A stretch of 64,000 nt of DNA from Clostridia bacterium (GTDB lineage Bacteria > Bacillota > Clostridia > TANB77 > CAG-508). Positions 55,344 through 64,000 of the stretch are shown here, in pieces (position 1 is the stretch's first letter; every line of letters starts with the position of its first letter). The position numbers and the translations under genes are program-made. The stretch lies in the NCBI GenBank assembly GCA_017528085.1, contig JAFXPH010000004.1:1-64000 (forward strand), in the 5' to 3' direction. Under the pieces are notes generated by a model. That model ran no database searches. It had not been told where the DNA came from and saw only the letters and a list, made by a program, of their open reading frames with translations.

Positions 55344-56237
55344 GTGAAAAAAGAAAAAGAAGTAAAAGAAGAAAAGCATAAGGTTAAATTAAAATTAAAA
55401 TATAAGATACTTATATTCTTTATAGCTGTTTTAATAGGTTGTTTAGGATTTAGATATATCCAAAAAGATTTATGGTTTCATCCATGGAATGATTATAGAA
55501 GTCATAAACAATTAAAGAAAATTGATGAATTTGAAGAAATTAATATTATGAGCGAAGGAAGAAAACTAGATGGCTGGATGTATTATAACAATCCAAGAGG
55601 AGTAAAGAGCCCACTAGTAATATTCTTTGAAGGTAATGCTCAAAACTCATCAAGATTTATGTCTATTTTCTATACTGAAGATTATGGAAGATATTTTGAT
55701 GGATATAATTTCTTAGTTATAGATTATCCAGGATTTGGATATAGTGAAGGAAAACCTGGAGAAGAAGAAATTTTTACTGCCACAGATGATATTTATGATT
55801 GGGCAACTAGAAATCCAGATGTAGATGCAAATAAGATTGTAATCATGGGATACAGTATTGGTACAGGATTTGCAACATATTGTGCATCTGAAAAAAATGC
55901 AAATGGTCTTATACTTATTGCACCATATGATGAAGCAATGAGTTTATATAATAATGCTATAAATAGTTTTTATGGCCCTATGAGATCACTTGCAACATAT
56001 AGATTTAATTCACTTTTATATGCAAAAACAGTTGAAACTGTAGCACAAGTAATTACTTCATATGATGATGAAGTAATTGACTTTTCACTATCACAAAAAT
56101 TAAATGATGCATTTAAAAATCATAAAGATATTCTTATTTTAAATGATGGAACTAAGCATTCTTACTATTTAGGTAATGAAACAGTTATGAATACTATTTA
56201 TGCATTTTTACAAGAAAGATTAAATGTGGAGGAATAA
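55344..56237 (+). CDS. Membrane-anchored alpha/beta hydrolase
   Basis: A 297-residue protein: a Lys-rich cytoplasmic N terminus, one membrane span (about 22-40), then an alpha/beta-hydrolase domain. The nucleophile elbow is GYSIG near 170-174, the oxyanion region is FFEGNAQ near 92-98, and an acidic residue (YDDEVID) and a late His (TKHSYYL) complete a probable triad. It is similar to BEM46/ABHD13-type and secreted hydrolases. The substrate is unknown. It starts at GTG after AAGGAG and its stop overlaps the QueH start by one base. Confidence 0.85.
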   Translation: MKKEKEVKEEKHKVKLKLKYKILIFFIAVLIGCLGFRYIQKDLWFHPWNDYRSHKQLKKIDEFEEINIMSEGRKLDGWMYYNNPRGVKSPLVIFFEGNAQNSSRFMSIFYTEDYGRYFDGYNFLVIDYPGFGYSEGKPGEEEIFTATDDIYDWATRNPDVDANKIVIMGYSIGTGFATYCASEKNANGLILIAPYDEAMSLYNNAINSFYGPMRSLATYRFNSLLYAKTVETVAQVITSYDDEVIDFSLSQKLNDAFKNHKDILILNDGTKHSYYLGNETVMNTIYAFLQERLNVEE

Positions 56238-57277
56238 TGAAACTACTATTACATGCTTGCTGTGCACCATGCAGTGAATACCCAGTGGACACTTTAAGAA
56301 AAGAAAATATTGAACCTACAATGCTTTGGTATAATCCAAACATTCATCCATATGAAGAATATGTTTTAAGAAGAGATTCATTTGTAAAGTATTGTGAAAA
56401 TCATAACTTGGAATTTATTATGATTGATGAATATGGATTAGATGAGTTTTGTAAAAACGTATCAGATAATATTGATGCTAGATGTGCAACTTACTGCTAT
56501 CCAGTAAGACTTAATAAAGTGTTTGAAATTGCAAAAGAAAAAGGATTTGATACAGTATCTACTACTTTACTTTATAGCATCTATCAAAAACATGATTTTA
56601 TTAAAAACTACATGGAGAATAAATCAAAAGAAACAGGAATAGAGTTTTTATATAGAGATTTTAGAGTTGGATTTTGGGTAGGACATGAAATGGCAATTGA
56701 GGACGGACTTTATATGCAAAAGTATTGTGGATGTGTTTTCTCTGAAGAAGATGCAGCCTTAACTCATAAAATGAAAATGCCACCACTTCCAGATGGATTT
56801 GAATTTATTGAAGTAAAAAGAAATGAAGTAATAAGAAAAGAAAAAGAAGATAAAGAAAAATTTATGAATTTACTTTTAGAAGCAGATCCAAATGAGTCTT
56901 TAGTTAAAGAGTATTTAGATAAGGGAGACTTATATTCTTTATACTATAAAGATGAACTAGCTTCTGTTGCAGTTGTACTTGAAATAGATAGTGATACTGT
57001 AGAACTTAAAAATATTGCAACTAAGGAAGAATATAGAGGAAGAGGATTTGGAAAAAAACTTCTAAAATCATTATTTGGAAACTATAAGCAAAAGTACAAA
57101 AAAATGATTGTGGGTACAACAGAGAATAACATTCCATTCTACGTTAAACAAGGATTTGATAAATTTGAAAAAAGAGTTGATAACTTTTTTATAGATAATT
57201 ATGGTGATGATTTATATGATGGAAATCTTCACTGTAAAGACATGCATTATTATTCAAAAGAGTTAAATAAGGAATAG
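56237..57277 (+). CDS. queH: Epoxyqueuosine reductase QueH fused to a GNAT acetyltransferase
   Basis: The first ~195 residues are QueH (DUF208), the last enzyme of queuosine synthesis, which reduces epoxyqueuosine in tRNA. HACCAPCS is at 6-13, further Cys residues are in CATYCYP, and a late pair is Cys164-Gly-Cys166. Residues ~200-346 form a GNAT acetyltransferase, with the acetyl-CoA loop EEYRGRGFGKKLLKSL near 272-287. The fusion is in one frame with no break. The GNAT part may modify the same RNA or a different molecule. GGAGG precedes ATG 56237. No other queuosine gene is near. Confidence 0.88.
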   Translation: MKLLLHACCAPCSEYPVDTLRKENIEPTMLWYNPNIHPYEEYVLRRDSFVKYCENHNLEFIMIDEYGLDEFCKNVSDNIDARCATYCYPVRLNKVFEIAKEKGFDTVSTTLLYSIYQKHDFIKNYMENKSKETGIEFLYRDFRVGFWVGHEMAIEDGLYMQKYCGCVFSEEDAALTHKMKMPPLPDGFEFIEVKRNEVIRKEKEDKEKFMNLLLEADPNESLVKEYLDKGDLYSLYYKDELASVAVVLEIDSDTVELKNIATKEEYRGRGFGKKLLKSLFGNYKQKYKKMIVGTTENNIPFYVKQGFDKFEKRVDNFFIDNYGDDLYDGNLHCKDMHYYSKELNKE

Positions 57278-57296
57278 TTATTAGAAGGAGAAAAGT

Positions 57297-58607
57297 ATGA
57301 GAATTATTCTAAAAATAATAATGATAATAATATTAGTTTTATTAGTTATTTTAGATGTTTGGATTGTTAAAAATTTTGACTATAATACTGAAAGAGCTGG
57401 TGTTATTGATAAAAACGAGAACTTTATTATTGATCCTATTTATTGGAGTATTGATGGCGAGGATTTACAAAATGGATATAAATATTTAACTGCAAAAAAA
57501 GTAGATTTTATAGGAGAGACTTTTCAAAATATATTTTTAGACTTAGATGGTAATGAGCAAAATGCATCTTTGAAAGCTTATTTTAATATGAAAAGTAATG
57601 ATAAATACTTTAGTGAAAATCGTGCACTAGTTTGGGATGAAGAAACTGGAAAAAAAGGATACGTTGATTGGGATGGTAATTTAGTTATTGATTATAAATA
57701 TGATTTTGCAAATACATTTAAAGATGGATATGCATTAGTATGTATGAAAAATGAAGATGGTGAAAGAAAATATGGAGTTATAGATTTAGAGGGAAATGAG
57801 GTACTTCCATGCATATATCCTAAACTAAACATGAAAGACAGAGGTTATGGTATCTTTTACTATGATGAAGATGATAAAACAATTATTCTAAATGATAAAA
57901 ATATGAAAATTGGAGAAATTGACACTGAAAATAATAAATATAAATTTACTAATTTTGGTGATTTATCTAATCTTGGGGAATTAGAAGAAGAAAATGTAAG
58001 ATTTTCTCAAGATTTTATAATTATAGAAGATGAAGATGAGAAATATGAAATATATACTAAAGATGGCAAAAGGGCAAATGATATTAAATATGACAATGTA
58101 TCTTATAGAACTACGTATATAGAAAAAGAACAGTATTTGTTAGTAGAAGAATCTGGAAAAGAATACTATATAGATAAAAATTTAAATGTAGTAGCAGATA
58201 GGCAAATGTTTAGAAAAGAGAAGGGATTAATAATTAATTATATATCTAGCGGTTTGCTTAGAGTAAGAGACAATAGTGGATTATTAGGTATTAGTGATTT
58301 AGAAGGTAATATCATTATTGAACCTCAGTATAATACTTTTGTAAATGAGACTACATATTCAGGATACTTTTCTGTAAGACAAGGACATAAATATGGAATA
58401 TTAGATTTAAGTGGTAATGAAATAATAAAACCAAGTGATAAATATAAAGATTATCTTATAGGAAATGGAGAATATTTTGTAGCTTATGTTACTAATACAA
58501 AATTAGCTACAATGTGGGAGGCAATTTTCATACTATCAAATATATTAGAAATATGCTTATTAAGATTAATATTTAAAAGAAAGAAGAACTTAGTTGTTAA
58601 CAATTAA
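57297..58607 (+). CDS. WG-repeat membrane-anchored protein
   Basis: A 436-residue protein with an N-terminal span (about 4-23), a long extracytoplasmic region of WG (KWG-type) beta repeats recognisable as KKGYVDWDGNLVIDYKYD near 120-137, KYGVIDLEGNEV near 160, SDLEGNIIIEPQYN near 340 and KYGILDLSGNEIIKP near 365, and a C-terminal span near 405-425. WG repeats form propeller-like or beta-solenoid surfaces that bind proteins. No catalytic motif is present. AAGGAG precedes ATG 57297. Function unknown. Confidence 0.8.
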   Translation: MRIILKIIMIIILVLLVILDVWIVKNFDYNTERAGVIDKNENFIIDPIYWSIDGEDLQNGYKYLTAKKVDFIGETFQNIFLDLDGNEQNASLKAYFNMKSNDKYFSENRALVWDEETGKKGYVDWDGNLVIDYKYDFANTFKDGYALVCMKNEDGERKYGVIDLEGNEVLPCIYPKLNMKDRGYGIFYYDEDDKTIILNDKNMKIGEIDTENNKYKFTNFGDLSNLGELEEENVRFSQDFIIIEDEDEKYEIYTKDGKRANDIKYDNVSYRTTYIEKEQYLLVEESGKEYYIDKNLNVVADRQMFRKEKGLIINYISSGLLRVRDNSGLLGISDLEGNIIIEPQYNTFVNETTYSGYFSVRQGHKYGILDLSGNEIIKPSDKYKDYLIGNGEYFVAYVTNTKLATMWEAIFILSNILEICLLRLIFKRKKNLVVNN

Positions 58608-58657
58608 TAATTATGTATTTGATTATGATAAATATAAATCAAATTCTAGATATGCGT

Positions 58658-58686
58658 TTGAAATGATAATTTGATGCTTATATTAT
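58658..58686 (+). promoter_or_regulatory. Promoter of the 58739-64000 operon
   Basis: TTGAAA at 58658-58663, 17-base spacer, TATTAT at 58681-58686. Confidence 0.6.
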
Positions 58687-58738
58687 TTATCTTTTATGAT
58701 GCAAAATCGATAACAAAATTTTTGAGTGAGGAATAAAC

Positions 58739-60040
58739 ATGCAATTGTTAGTTATTTTTATATTAGTATTAATAAATGGTTTCTTTGCAGCAAGTGAAAT
58801 TGCTTATATTTCACTTAATGATGCAAAGATTGAAAAACTTGCAAAAGATGGAAATAAAAAAGCTAAAAAAATTAAAGATATGTTAGTAAATCCTAGTAAA
58901 TTTTTAGCTACTATACAAATTGGAATCACACTTGCAGGATTCTTATCAAGTGCATTTGCAGCAGAATCATTTGCAAGTGTGCTTGCACCAAAACTATATT
59001 TGTGGTTACCACAAATAAGTTTAAATGCTTGGAATAATATTTCTATAGTAATTATTACTATTGTTCTTTCATATTTTACTTTAGTATTTGGAGAACTAGT
59101 ACCTAAAAGAATAGCAATGAAGCATTATGAAAAAATAGCATTCGGGACTATTGGAATAATTAGATTAATTTCAATTGTGGCATCACCTTTTGTTAAATTT
59201 TTAACATTTTCCACAGATTTGATTTCTGAAATATTAGGCGTTTCATCAACCGATGAAGAAATTGTAACAGAAGAAGAAATAAGATTAATGGTTGATGTTG
59301 GTGAAGAAAAGGGATCTATTGATGAAGAAGAAAAAGATATGATAAACAATGTATTTGAATTCAATGACAAAGTTGTATCTGAAATAATGATTCCTAGAAC
59401 TAAAATTTTCGCATTAGATAAAGGCCTTACTATAGAAGAAACAATAAAAGAATTATCAGTTGAAAATAATAAATATAGTAGAATACCTGTTTATAATGAG
59501 AATATAGATCATATTGTTGGCGTTGTATATGTTAAAGATATACTTTTATCAATGGATGACAAAAACCAAAAATTAGAAAAACTAATGAAAGAAGCATACT
59601 TAGTACCAGAAAACAAATTGATAAATGAAGTTTTTAACGAACTTAGAAAAAGTAGAAAACAAATCGCAATTGTAGTAGATGAGTATGGAGGAACTTCAGG
59701 AATAGTAACTATCGAGGATATATTAGAAGAGATAGTTGGAGAAATCTATGATGAATATGATGAAAAGGAAGAAGTTACTAAAAAGATAGATAATAATACT
59801 TATTTGTTTAGTGGAAATATTTCTCTTTATAACGTTGAAGATATCATAGAACTTGAACTTGAAGAAGGAAATTATGATACTTTATCTGGATATCTTGTAA
59901 GTAAAATCGATAAGGTTCCTACTAAGAATGATATAGGAAGAGAAATCGAAACAGAAAAAGTAAAATTTATTATAGAGCAAGTAAAAGATAAACAAATATC
60001 ATTGGTTAAAGTGTTTATAAAAGATAAACAAGACAATTAA
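58739..60040 (+). CDS. CNNM/CorC-type transporter (DUF21-CBS-CorC_HlyC), hemolysin-family
   Basis: A 433-residue membrane protein with the standard order: DUF21 membrane domain (about 1-185, with GFFAASE near 14-20), a CBS pair (about 205-330, MIPRT near 214 and DEYGGTSGIVT near 305), and a C-terminal CorC_HlyC domain (about 345-430). CNNM/CorC and MpfA members move Mg or related divalent ions; hemolytic activity is doubtful. GAGG precedes ATG 58739. It leads a run of closely spaced genes to the window edge. Ion and direction are inferred. Confidence 0.9.
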   Translation: MQLLVIFILVLINGFFAASEIAYISLNDAKIEKLAKDGNKKAKKIKDMLVNPSKFLATIQIGITLAGFLSSAFAAESFASVLAPKLYLWLPQISLNAWNNISIVIITIVLSYFTLVFGELVPKRIAMKHYEKIAFGTIGIIRLISIVASPFVKFLTFSTDLISEILGVSSTDEEIVTEEEIRLMVDVGEEKGSIDEEEKDMINNVFEFNDKVVSEIMIPRTKIFALDKGLTIEETIKELSVENNKYSRIPVYNENIDHIVGVVYVKDILLSMDDKNQKLEKLMKEAYLVPENKLINEVFNELRKSRKQIAIVVDEYGGTSGIVTIEDILEEIVGEIYDEYDEKEEVTKKIDNNTYLFSGNISLYNVEDIIELELEEGNYDTLSGYLVSKIDKVPTKNDIGREIETEKVKFIIEQVKDKQISLVKVFIKDKQDN

Positions 60041-60053
60041 TAAAGGAGCTAAT

Positions 60054-60578
60054 ATGAAAGAAGAAAATTTAGCTGGTAATTCAAAAAGTGCAATTGATTT
60101 TTTGGGAAATAAATTGGATTTCGATTGTATGGGATGTGCTATTTCAAGAGGGAATATAGCTATTCCAGGTGGAATAATTTATGAAGGAAATTGTGCAATG
60201 CTCGGGGCAGATCCTGAAATTCCTATACCTGGATTTTTGATTGTAAATGTAAAAAGACATGTTAATTCTATTTCAGAACTAAGTAAGGAAGAAAGGCATG
60301 AAGTAATAGATGTTATTGCTATAGCTGAAAAAGCTTTAAAGGAACTTAATATAACTAAAGAAGTTACAATAGTTCAAGAAGAAAGATCAAAGCATCTTCA
60401 TGTATGGATTTTCCCAAATTATGATTGGATGACTGAAAAATTCGGTAAAGGCATAAAATATTTAAGAGATATTTCAGAATATGCACAACAAAATGCTACA
60501 GAAGATACAATTAAAGAGACATTAAGTGTTATAGAAAAGATAAGAGATTATTTTAGTAATATCGGTGATTTGAAATAA
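60054..60578 (+). CDS. HIT-superfamily nucleotide hydrolase/transferase-like protein
   Basis: A 174-residue protein of the histidine-triad superfamily. A Cys pair (DCMGCAI near 24-30) may bind zinc, a central strand has GFLIVNVKRHV, and the catalytic H-x-H-x-W lies in KHLHVWIFPN near 118-127, with Gln/Trp in place of the third usual His. It is a HIT-like variant, related to Ap4A hydrolase or galactose-1-phosphate uridylyltransferase-type domains. AAAGGAG precedes ATG 60054. Substrate unknown. Confidence 0.78.
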   Translation: MKEENLAGNSKSAIDFLGNKLDFDCMGCAISRGNIAIPGGIIYEGNCAMLGADPEIPIPGFLIVNVKRHVNSISELSKEERHEVIDVIAIAEKALKELNITKEVTIVQEERSKHLHVWIFPNYDWMTEKFGKGIKYLRDISEYAQQNATEDTIKETLSVIEKIRDYFSNIGDLK

Positions 60579-60599
60579 AATACAAAGGAGAAAAGAAAA

Positions 60600-60959
60600 G
60601 TGGCAGGAGAAGCACTTAATCAAGAATTAAAAACGATTTTAAGTTCATTCGTACTTGTAGTTGAAATAATAATGTTTATTGGTATTTGTTTATTAATATC
60701 AAGAAAAACAAAAAAGAAATTTTATAAAGTTGCAATAAGCGTTTGGACTATTGTATTTTTAATAAACTGTGTGGCTGTTATATTTGATGTGTTCTGTGTT
60801 CTTGGATTTAATGTGGAAGAACGTTTTGACGGCGGAATAAACGGAAAATATATTTCACTCGGGTATGGTATTAGTGTAGAAGGTCACAACTTAATAGAAA
60901 AATCAAATTATGACATTCGATTTATAAGTCTTTTTGATTTATTTGGAATTGGAAAATAA
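60600..60959 (+). CDS. Small two-span membrane protein, unknown
   Basis: A 119-residue protein with two membrane spans (about 15-33 and 43-65) around a basic loop SRKTKKK, and a soluble C-terminal half. It starts at GTG 60600 after AAAGGAG. No family is recognised. It lies between the HIT protein and the BtaA-like enzyme, with short spacers, so it is in the same operon. Confidence 0.6.
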   Translation: MAGEALNQELKTILSSFVLVVEIIMFIGICLLISRKTKKKFYKVAISVWTIVFLINCVAVIFDVFCVLGFNVEERFDGGINGKYISLGYGISVEGHNLIEKSNYDIRFISLFDLFGIGK

Positions 60960-60983
60960 AAATTAAAACAAAAGAGGTTTAAT

Positions 60984-62096
60984 ATGGGTACAAAAGAACT
61001 AGTTAAAAGTGAAGTAGAAGATTATGCAAAATTTAACTTAATAAGATACGCACAAGTATGGGAAGATGCTGATGTTTTATTAGAAGCATTAGATATTAAT
61101 GAAAATGATAATGTTTTATCAATAGCATCAGCTGGAGAAAATGCATTTGCTCTTTTATCAAAAGGACCAAAGAAAGTTTATGCAATTGATTTAAGTCATG
61201 ATCAAATAATGTGTACAGAATTTAAAGCTAAAGCTTATGAATTTTTAGATTATGATGAATGCATGAAATTAATAGGTGTTTTTGAAGAAGAAGATAGATT
61301 AAAGCTATATGAAAAAATTAAAGACAAGCTTTCAGAAGAAGCTCAAAAATACTTTGATGATAATCCTCAAATAGTAAAAATTGGAATAATTCATACTGGA
61401 AAGTTTGAAAACTATTTCCATATATTTGCCCATAAAGTTCTTCCACTTATCCACACAAAGAAAGTAAGAGATGAGCTTTTAGAAAAGAAAACAGAGGAAG
61501 AAAGAATAGAGTTTTATGATAAAAAGTGGGCTAATTTAAGATGGGAACTTCTATTTAGAATATTCTTTTCAAAAACTGTTATGGGAAAACTTGGAAGAGA
61601 TAAAGCTTTTTATAGATATGTAAAAGAAAATTGTGCAGAAAATCTTTTAAAAAGAACAAAATATGCTTTTACTAAACTTGATACTTCAGAAAATTCATAC
61701 CTATACTATATCTTCAATGGTAAATATGATAAAGCTCTTCCATATGCATATAGAAAAGAGAACTTTGAATCTATTAAAAACAATATTGGAAGGCTAGAAA
61801 TCTTAAAAGAGTCAGTTGAGACTTTTATAGATAGAGATGATGTTGAATATATCAGTAAATATAACTTAAGCGATATATTTGAATATATGAGCGATGACCA
61901 AATGCAAATGATAGTTAAGAAAATGTTTGAAAAGTCTCATACAGGAACTAGAATTGCATATTGGAATATGCTTGCAGATAAAAGGGCATCAAAATATTTT
62001 GATAACTTAGAGTATAAAGAAGAGTTATCAAATGAACTACTTGCAAAAGACAAAGCATTCTTTTATAGTAAATTTATTTTAGAGGAGATAAAATAG
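60984..62096 (+). CDS. BtaA-like (DUF3419) SAM-dependent 3-amino-3-carboxypropyl transferase
   Basis: A 370-residue DUF3419 protein. BtaA of this family moves the 3-amino-3-carboxypropyl part of SAM onto diacylglycerol, the first step of betaine lipid (DGTS) synthesis. The match includes the opening IRYAQVWEDADVLLEAL near 20-36 and the SAM motif VLSIASAGENAFALL near 43-57, then the acidic loop YAIDLSHDQ. There is no BtaB N-methyltransferase in the window. The stop is directly followed by the next ATG, with AGAGGAGAT in between. The acceptor here is unknown: a lipid-type acceptor is inferred. Confidence 0.82.
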   Translation: MGTKELVKSEVEDYAKFNLIRYAQVWEDADVLLEALDINENDNVLSIASAGENAFALLSKGPKKVYAIDLSHDQIMCTEFKAKAYEFLDYDECMKLIGVFEEEDRLKLYEKIKDKLSEEAQKYFDDNPQIVKIGIIHTGKFENYFHIFAHKVLPLIHTKKVRDELLEKKTEEERIEFYDKKWANLRWELLFRIFFSKTVMGKLGRDKAFYRYVKENCAENLLKRTKYAFTKLDTSENSYLYYIFNGKYDKALPYAYRKENFESIKNNIGRLEILKESVETFIDRDDVEYISKYNLSDIFEYMSDDQMQMIVKKMFEKSHTGTRIAYWNMLADKRASKYFDNLEYKEELSNELLAKDKAFFYSKFILEEIK

Positions 62097-63461
62097 ATGG
62101 CTGAAATTGAATGGAAGGGAATAGTTTTAATAGGCGCCATTATGATGGTTGCATTTGGAGTATTAAAACTTTTAGAAAAGAAAACTAATATACGTGGAGA
62201 ACTGAAAAGAAAAACATTCCATATCACAATGGGACTTATGGTTTTAACATTTCCATATGTTTTTCATAATAGATACTCAGTAGTAGTTGTTGGAGTTTTA
62301 TGTTTTATTCTATTCATGATAATGAGACATTCAAAACTTAAAGACACTATGGGATCTGTTTTATATAGTGTTGATAGAGAGTCTTTAGGTGAGATATTCT
62401 TTACAATATCTGTAGTACTAATTTTCTATTGGTCTAAAGGAGATAAGATTTTATATAGCATACCAATTTTACTTTTAACATTTGCTGATAGTGTTGCAGC
62501 ATTAATTGGTAAGAACTATGGTAAGAATAGTATCTCAGAGCTTAATGAAGACAAGAAAAGTATCGAAGGAAGCTTTATGTTCTTTATGGTAGCATTCCTT
62601 CTTACACATATACCACTACTTTTATTTACAAATGTAGGTAGAGAAGAAACATTAATTATTTCTGCAATTGTAGGATTTAACGTTGCATTAATTGAAATGA
62701 TTTCACATACAGGTAATGATAATTTACTTATTCCACTTACTACATATGCATTCCTTTATACACATATGAATCTTGATGCTGAGGCACTTAGAGCTCACTT
62801 ATTAGTATTAGGCATTATATTCATATTAGTAAGTATAGTAAATAGAGTAAAAGCATGGAGCAAGATGGCTCTTATAGAGGCACTGGTTGTTGGATACTTA
62901 ACAGTAACTTTATATGGAGTATATGCTTTAATTCCACCGCTTCTATTATTCTTTAGTACAATGAGATTTCCAAAAATGAAAGAAGAAGAAAAAGGAAATA
63001 CTTACGATGCTAGAATAATTGAAACTAACGTATTAGTTCCAATTGCAATTTGTGGTATAGCAACTGTTCTAAAGCTAAGACAAGAGCTATTTTTAGCATA
63101 TAGCTTAGCATATGCTATGCACCTTACAGTCAATACTTTTGTAAGATTAAAATACTACTTTAAAATGAAAAATTCAGATAGCATAATATTTGCGTTCTTA
63201 AAAGGTTTAACATTTATATATGTACCAAGTTTAATAATATCAGAGATTGTATTTGGTACTATTGGAATACCACTTTATATGGTTTATGTAGAAATAGCAC
63301 TTTTATTTATCAGTGCAATCAAGATTTATATAAAGAAGAAAAATGTTGAAACTGAAGAAATATCTATTAAAAATGGATATATGCATATGAAGATTGTAGC
63401 ATCTTTAACATCAGTATTATTAATTATTGAATTTATTCGTACAACATTCTTTATTGCATAA
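62097..63461 (+). CDS. Dolichol/phytol kinase-like protein with extended C-terminal membrane part
   Basis: A 454-residue protein. Residues ~1-215 match the CTP-dependent lipid-alcohol kinase group: RKTFHITMGL near 38-47, a charged loop, FADSVAALIGKNYGK near 144-158, KKSIEGSFMFF near 169, and TGNDNLLIPL near 205. The last ~240 residues add eight or so further membrane spans of unknown type. It overlaps the BtaA-like gene end by direct junction (stop 62094-62096, ATG 62097). It is a longer paralogue of the kinase-like gene at 30093. Substrate unknown. Confidence 0.75.
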   Translation: MAEIEWKGIVLIGAIMMVAFGVLKLLEKKTNIRGELKRKTFHITMGLMVLTFPYVFHNRYSVVVVGVLCFILFMIMRHSKLKDTMGSVLYSVDRESLGEIFFTISVVLIFYWSKGDKILYSIPILLLTFADSVAALIGKNYGKNSISELNEDKKSIEGSFMFFMVAFLLTHIPLLLFTNVGREETLIISAIVGFNVALIEMISHTGNDNLLIPLTTYAFLYTHMNLDAEALRAHLLVLGIIFILVSIVNRVKAWSKMALIEALVVGYLTVTLYGVYALIPPLLLFFSTMRFPKMKEEEKGNTYDARIIETNVLVPIAICGIATVLKLRQELFLAYSLAYAMHLTVNTFVRLKYYFKMKNSDSIIFAFLKGLTFIYVPSLIISEIVFGTIGIPLYMVYVEIALLFISAIKIYIKKKNVETEEISIKNGYMHMKIVASLTSVLLIIEFIRTTFFIA

Positions 63462-63472
63462 AAGGAGAATAT

Positions 63473-64000
63473 ATGGATTTTAATTTAAGAGAAGATTATG
63501 GAGATGTAGTTATTGAAAAAGATGGAGATATAAAAGCAAGATGCTACTTTAATACTACTCCTGTAGAAAATGGTAAGCACGTTGGTGCAATAGGAGAATT
63601 TAACCCTGATTCAAAAGAAGAAGGAGTTGAAGTCTTAAGAAAATGTGAAGAAGTTCTTAAAAGTAAAGGTTGTGAACTTATAATTGCTCCTATGAATTGT
63701 ACTACTTGGAGAAAATATAGAACTTTAACATATTCAAATGGTGAGCCACCATTTTTACTAGAAAATGTAGATCCAATAGAACATAATGAAATGTTTTTAG
63801 AAGCTGGATTTGAAAAAAAGTATAACTATACAAGTACAAAGGGAAAGATTTCAGATTATGAAGAATCTAAAGTACACAACTTGTTAGTTGAAAGAATGAA
63901 TAAGGAAAATGTAGTTATAAGACATTTTAATAAAGAAAACTATATAGAAGATTTAAAGAAAATATATGAAGTTGCATTACCAAGTTTTTACAGGAATCCT
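63473..64000 (+). CDS. N-acyltransferase-like protein (GNAT type), 5' part, runs off the window
   Basis: The first 176 residues of a gene that continues past the window, so no stop is seen. The opening half has HVGAIGEFNPD and a helix, then APMNCTTWRKYR and GEPPFLLENVDP near 95-107, a layout I associate with YghO-like GNAT proteins. The end MFLEAGFEKKYNY resembles a GNAT C-terminal part of one domain before a second begins. AAAGGAG precedes ATG 63473. It continues the BtaA-like/kinase run. Function is inferred only as a possible acyltransferase. Confidence 0.65.
   Translation, partial: MDFNLREDYGDVVIEKDGDIKARCYFNTTPVENGKHVGAIGEFNPDSKEEGVEVLRKCEEVLKSKGCELIIAPMNCTTWRKYRTLTYSNGEPPFLLENVDPIEHNEMFLEAGFEKKYNYTSTKGKISDYEESKVHNLLVERMNKENVVIRHFNKENYIEDLKKIYEVALPSFYRNP

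Overview
The window is 64 kb of low-GC chromosome. Coding regions are AT-rich, Arg is almost always AGA, ribosome binding sites are strong AGGAGG types, and most promoters read TTGAAA-17-TATAAT. Together with the gene families present (YlmH, TrmR-type methyltransferase, BipA/TypA, YihY, UPF0182, MreB/Mbl, a GapA-Pgk-TpiA-GpmI operon, Asp23 domain, cytidine deaminase), this points to a Bacillota, most likely an anaerobic, probably uncultured Clostridia-like organism. The genus cannot be fixed from sequence alone. I call 60 protein genes (59 complete, one running off the right edge), one tRNA-Gln(CTG) and one large structured RNA.

Layout. 1-138 is the end of an IS3-type element. 222-2673: YihY membrane protein, zinc-ribbon protein and TyrRS. 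2736-3510: two tiny Trp-rich membrane proteins of foreign codon style. 3494-7906: U32-family hydroxylation protein, two membrane-anchored proteins of unknown role and a PAP2 phosphatase. 7958-10604: a cadmium/zinc-type efflux operon with two ArsR operators, a separate HMA carrier and a P-type ATPase. 10630-11876: a ~590-nt structured RNA followed by a four-helix membrane protein that matches OLE RNA and OapA. 11939-16703: an ATPase-Asp23 protein, Cmk, PlsC, TypA and TrmR. 16821-21685: GlmU, a GtrB-type glycosyltransferase, MreB/Mbl and MtaB. 21840-22079: a small protein with three Phe-x-Phe-Gln-Glu repeats.

22298-28347 is a glycolytic operon (GapA, Pgk, TpiA, GpmI) carrying a YezG-like protein and a membrane protein. 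28385-36064 holds Asd, a small anchored protein, tRNA-Gln, a polyprenol-kinase-like protein with Dxs, YlmH (containing three consensus DnaA boxes), Cdd, a CYTH protein and a large unknown membrane protein. 36319-40516: glucan phosphorylase and pyruvate kinase. 40555-50661: a J-domain membrane protein, MiaB, an mTERF-like protein, MutS, FtsY, UPF0182 and PgsA. 50766-54211: LigA flanked by two single-gene units of atypical composition. 54315-58607: RuvB, an alpha/beta hydrolase, a QueH-GNAT fusion and a WG-repeat protein. 58739-64000: one long operon with a CNNM-type transporter, a HIT protein, a small membrane protein, a BtaA-like DUF3419 enzyme, a second polyprenol-kinase-like protein and an acyltransferase-like protein.

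Most of the window is housekeeping: central glycolysis, isoprenoid entry, envelope precursors, tRNA modification and DNA repair. The parts that stand out are the OLE-like RNA/OapA unit, the BtaA-like/kinase/GNAT lipid-type cluster at the right edge, the atypical single-gene inserts with near-consensus promoters, and the complete absence of TGA stop codons among 59 complete genes.
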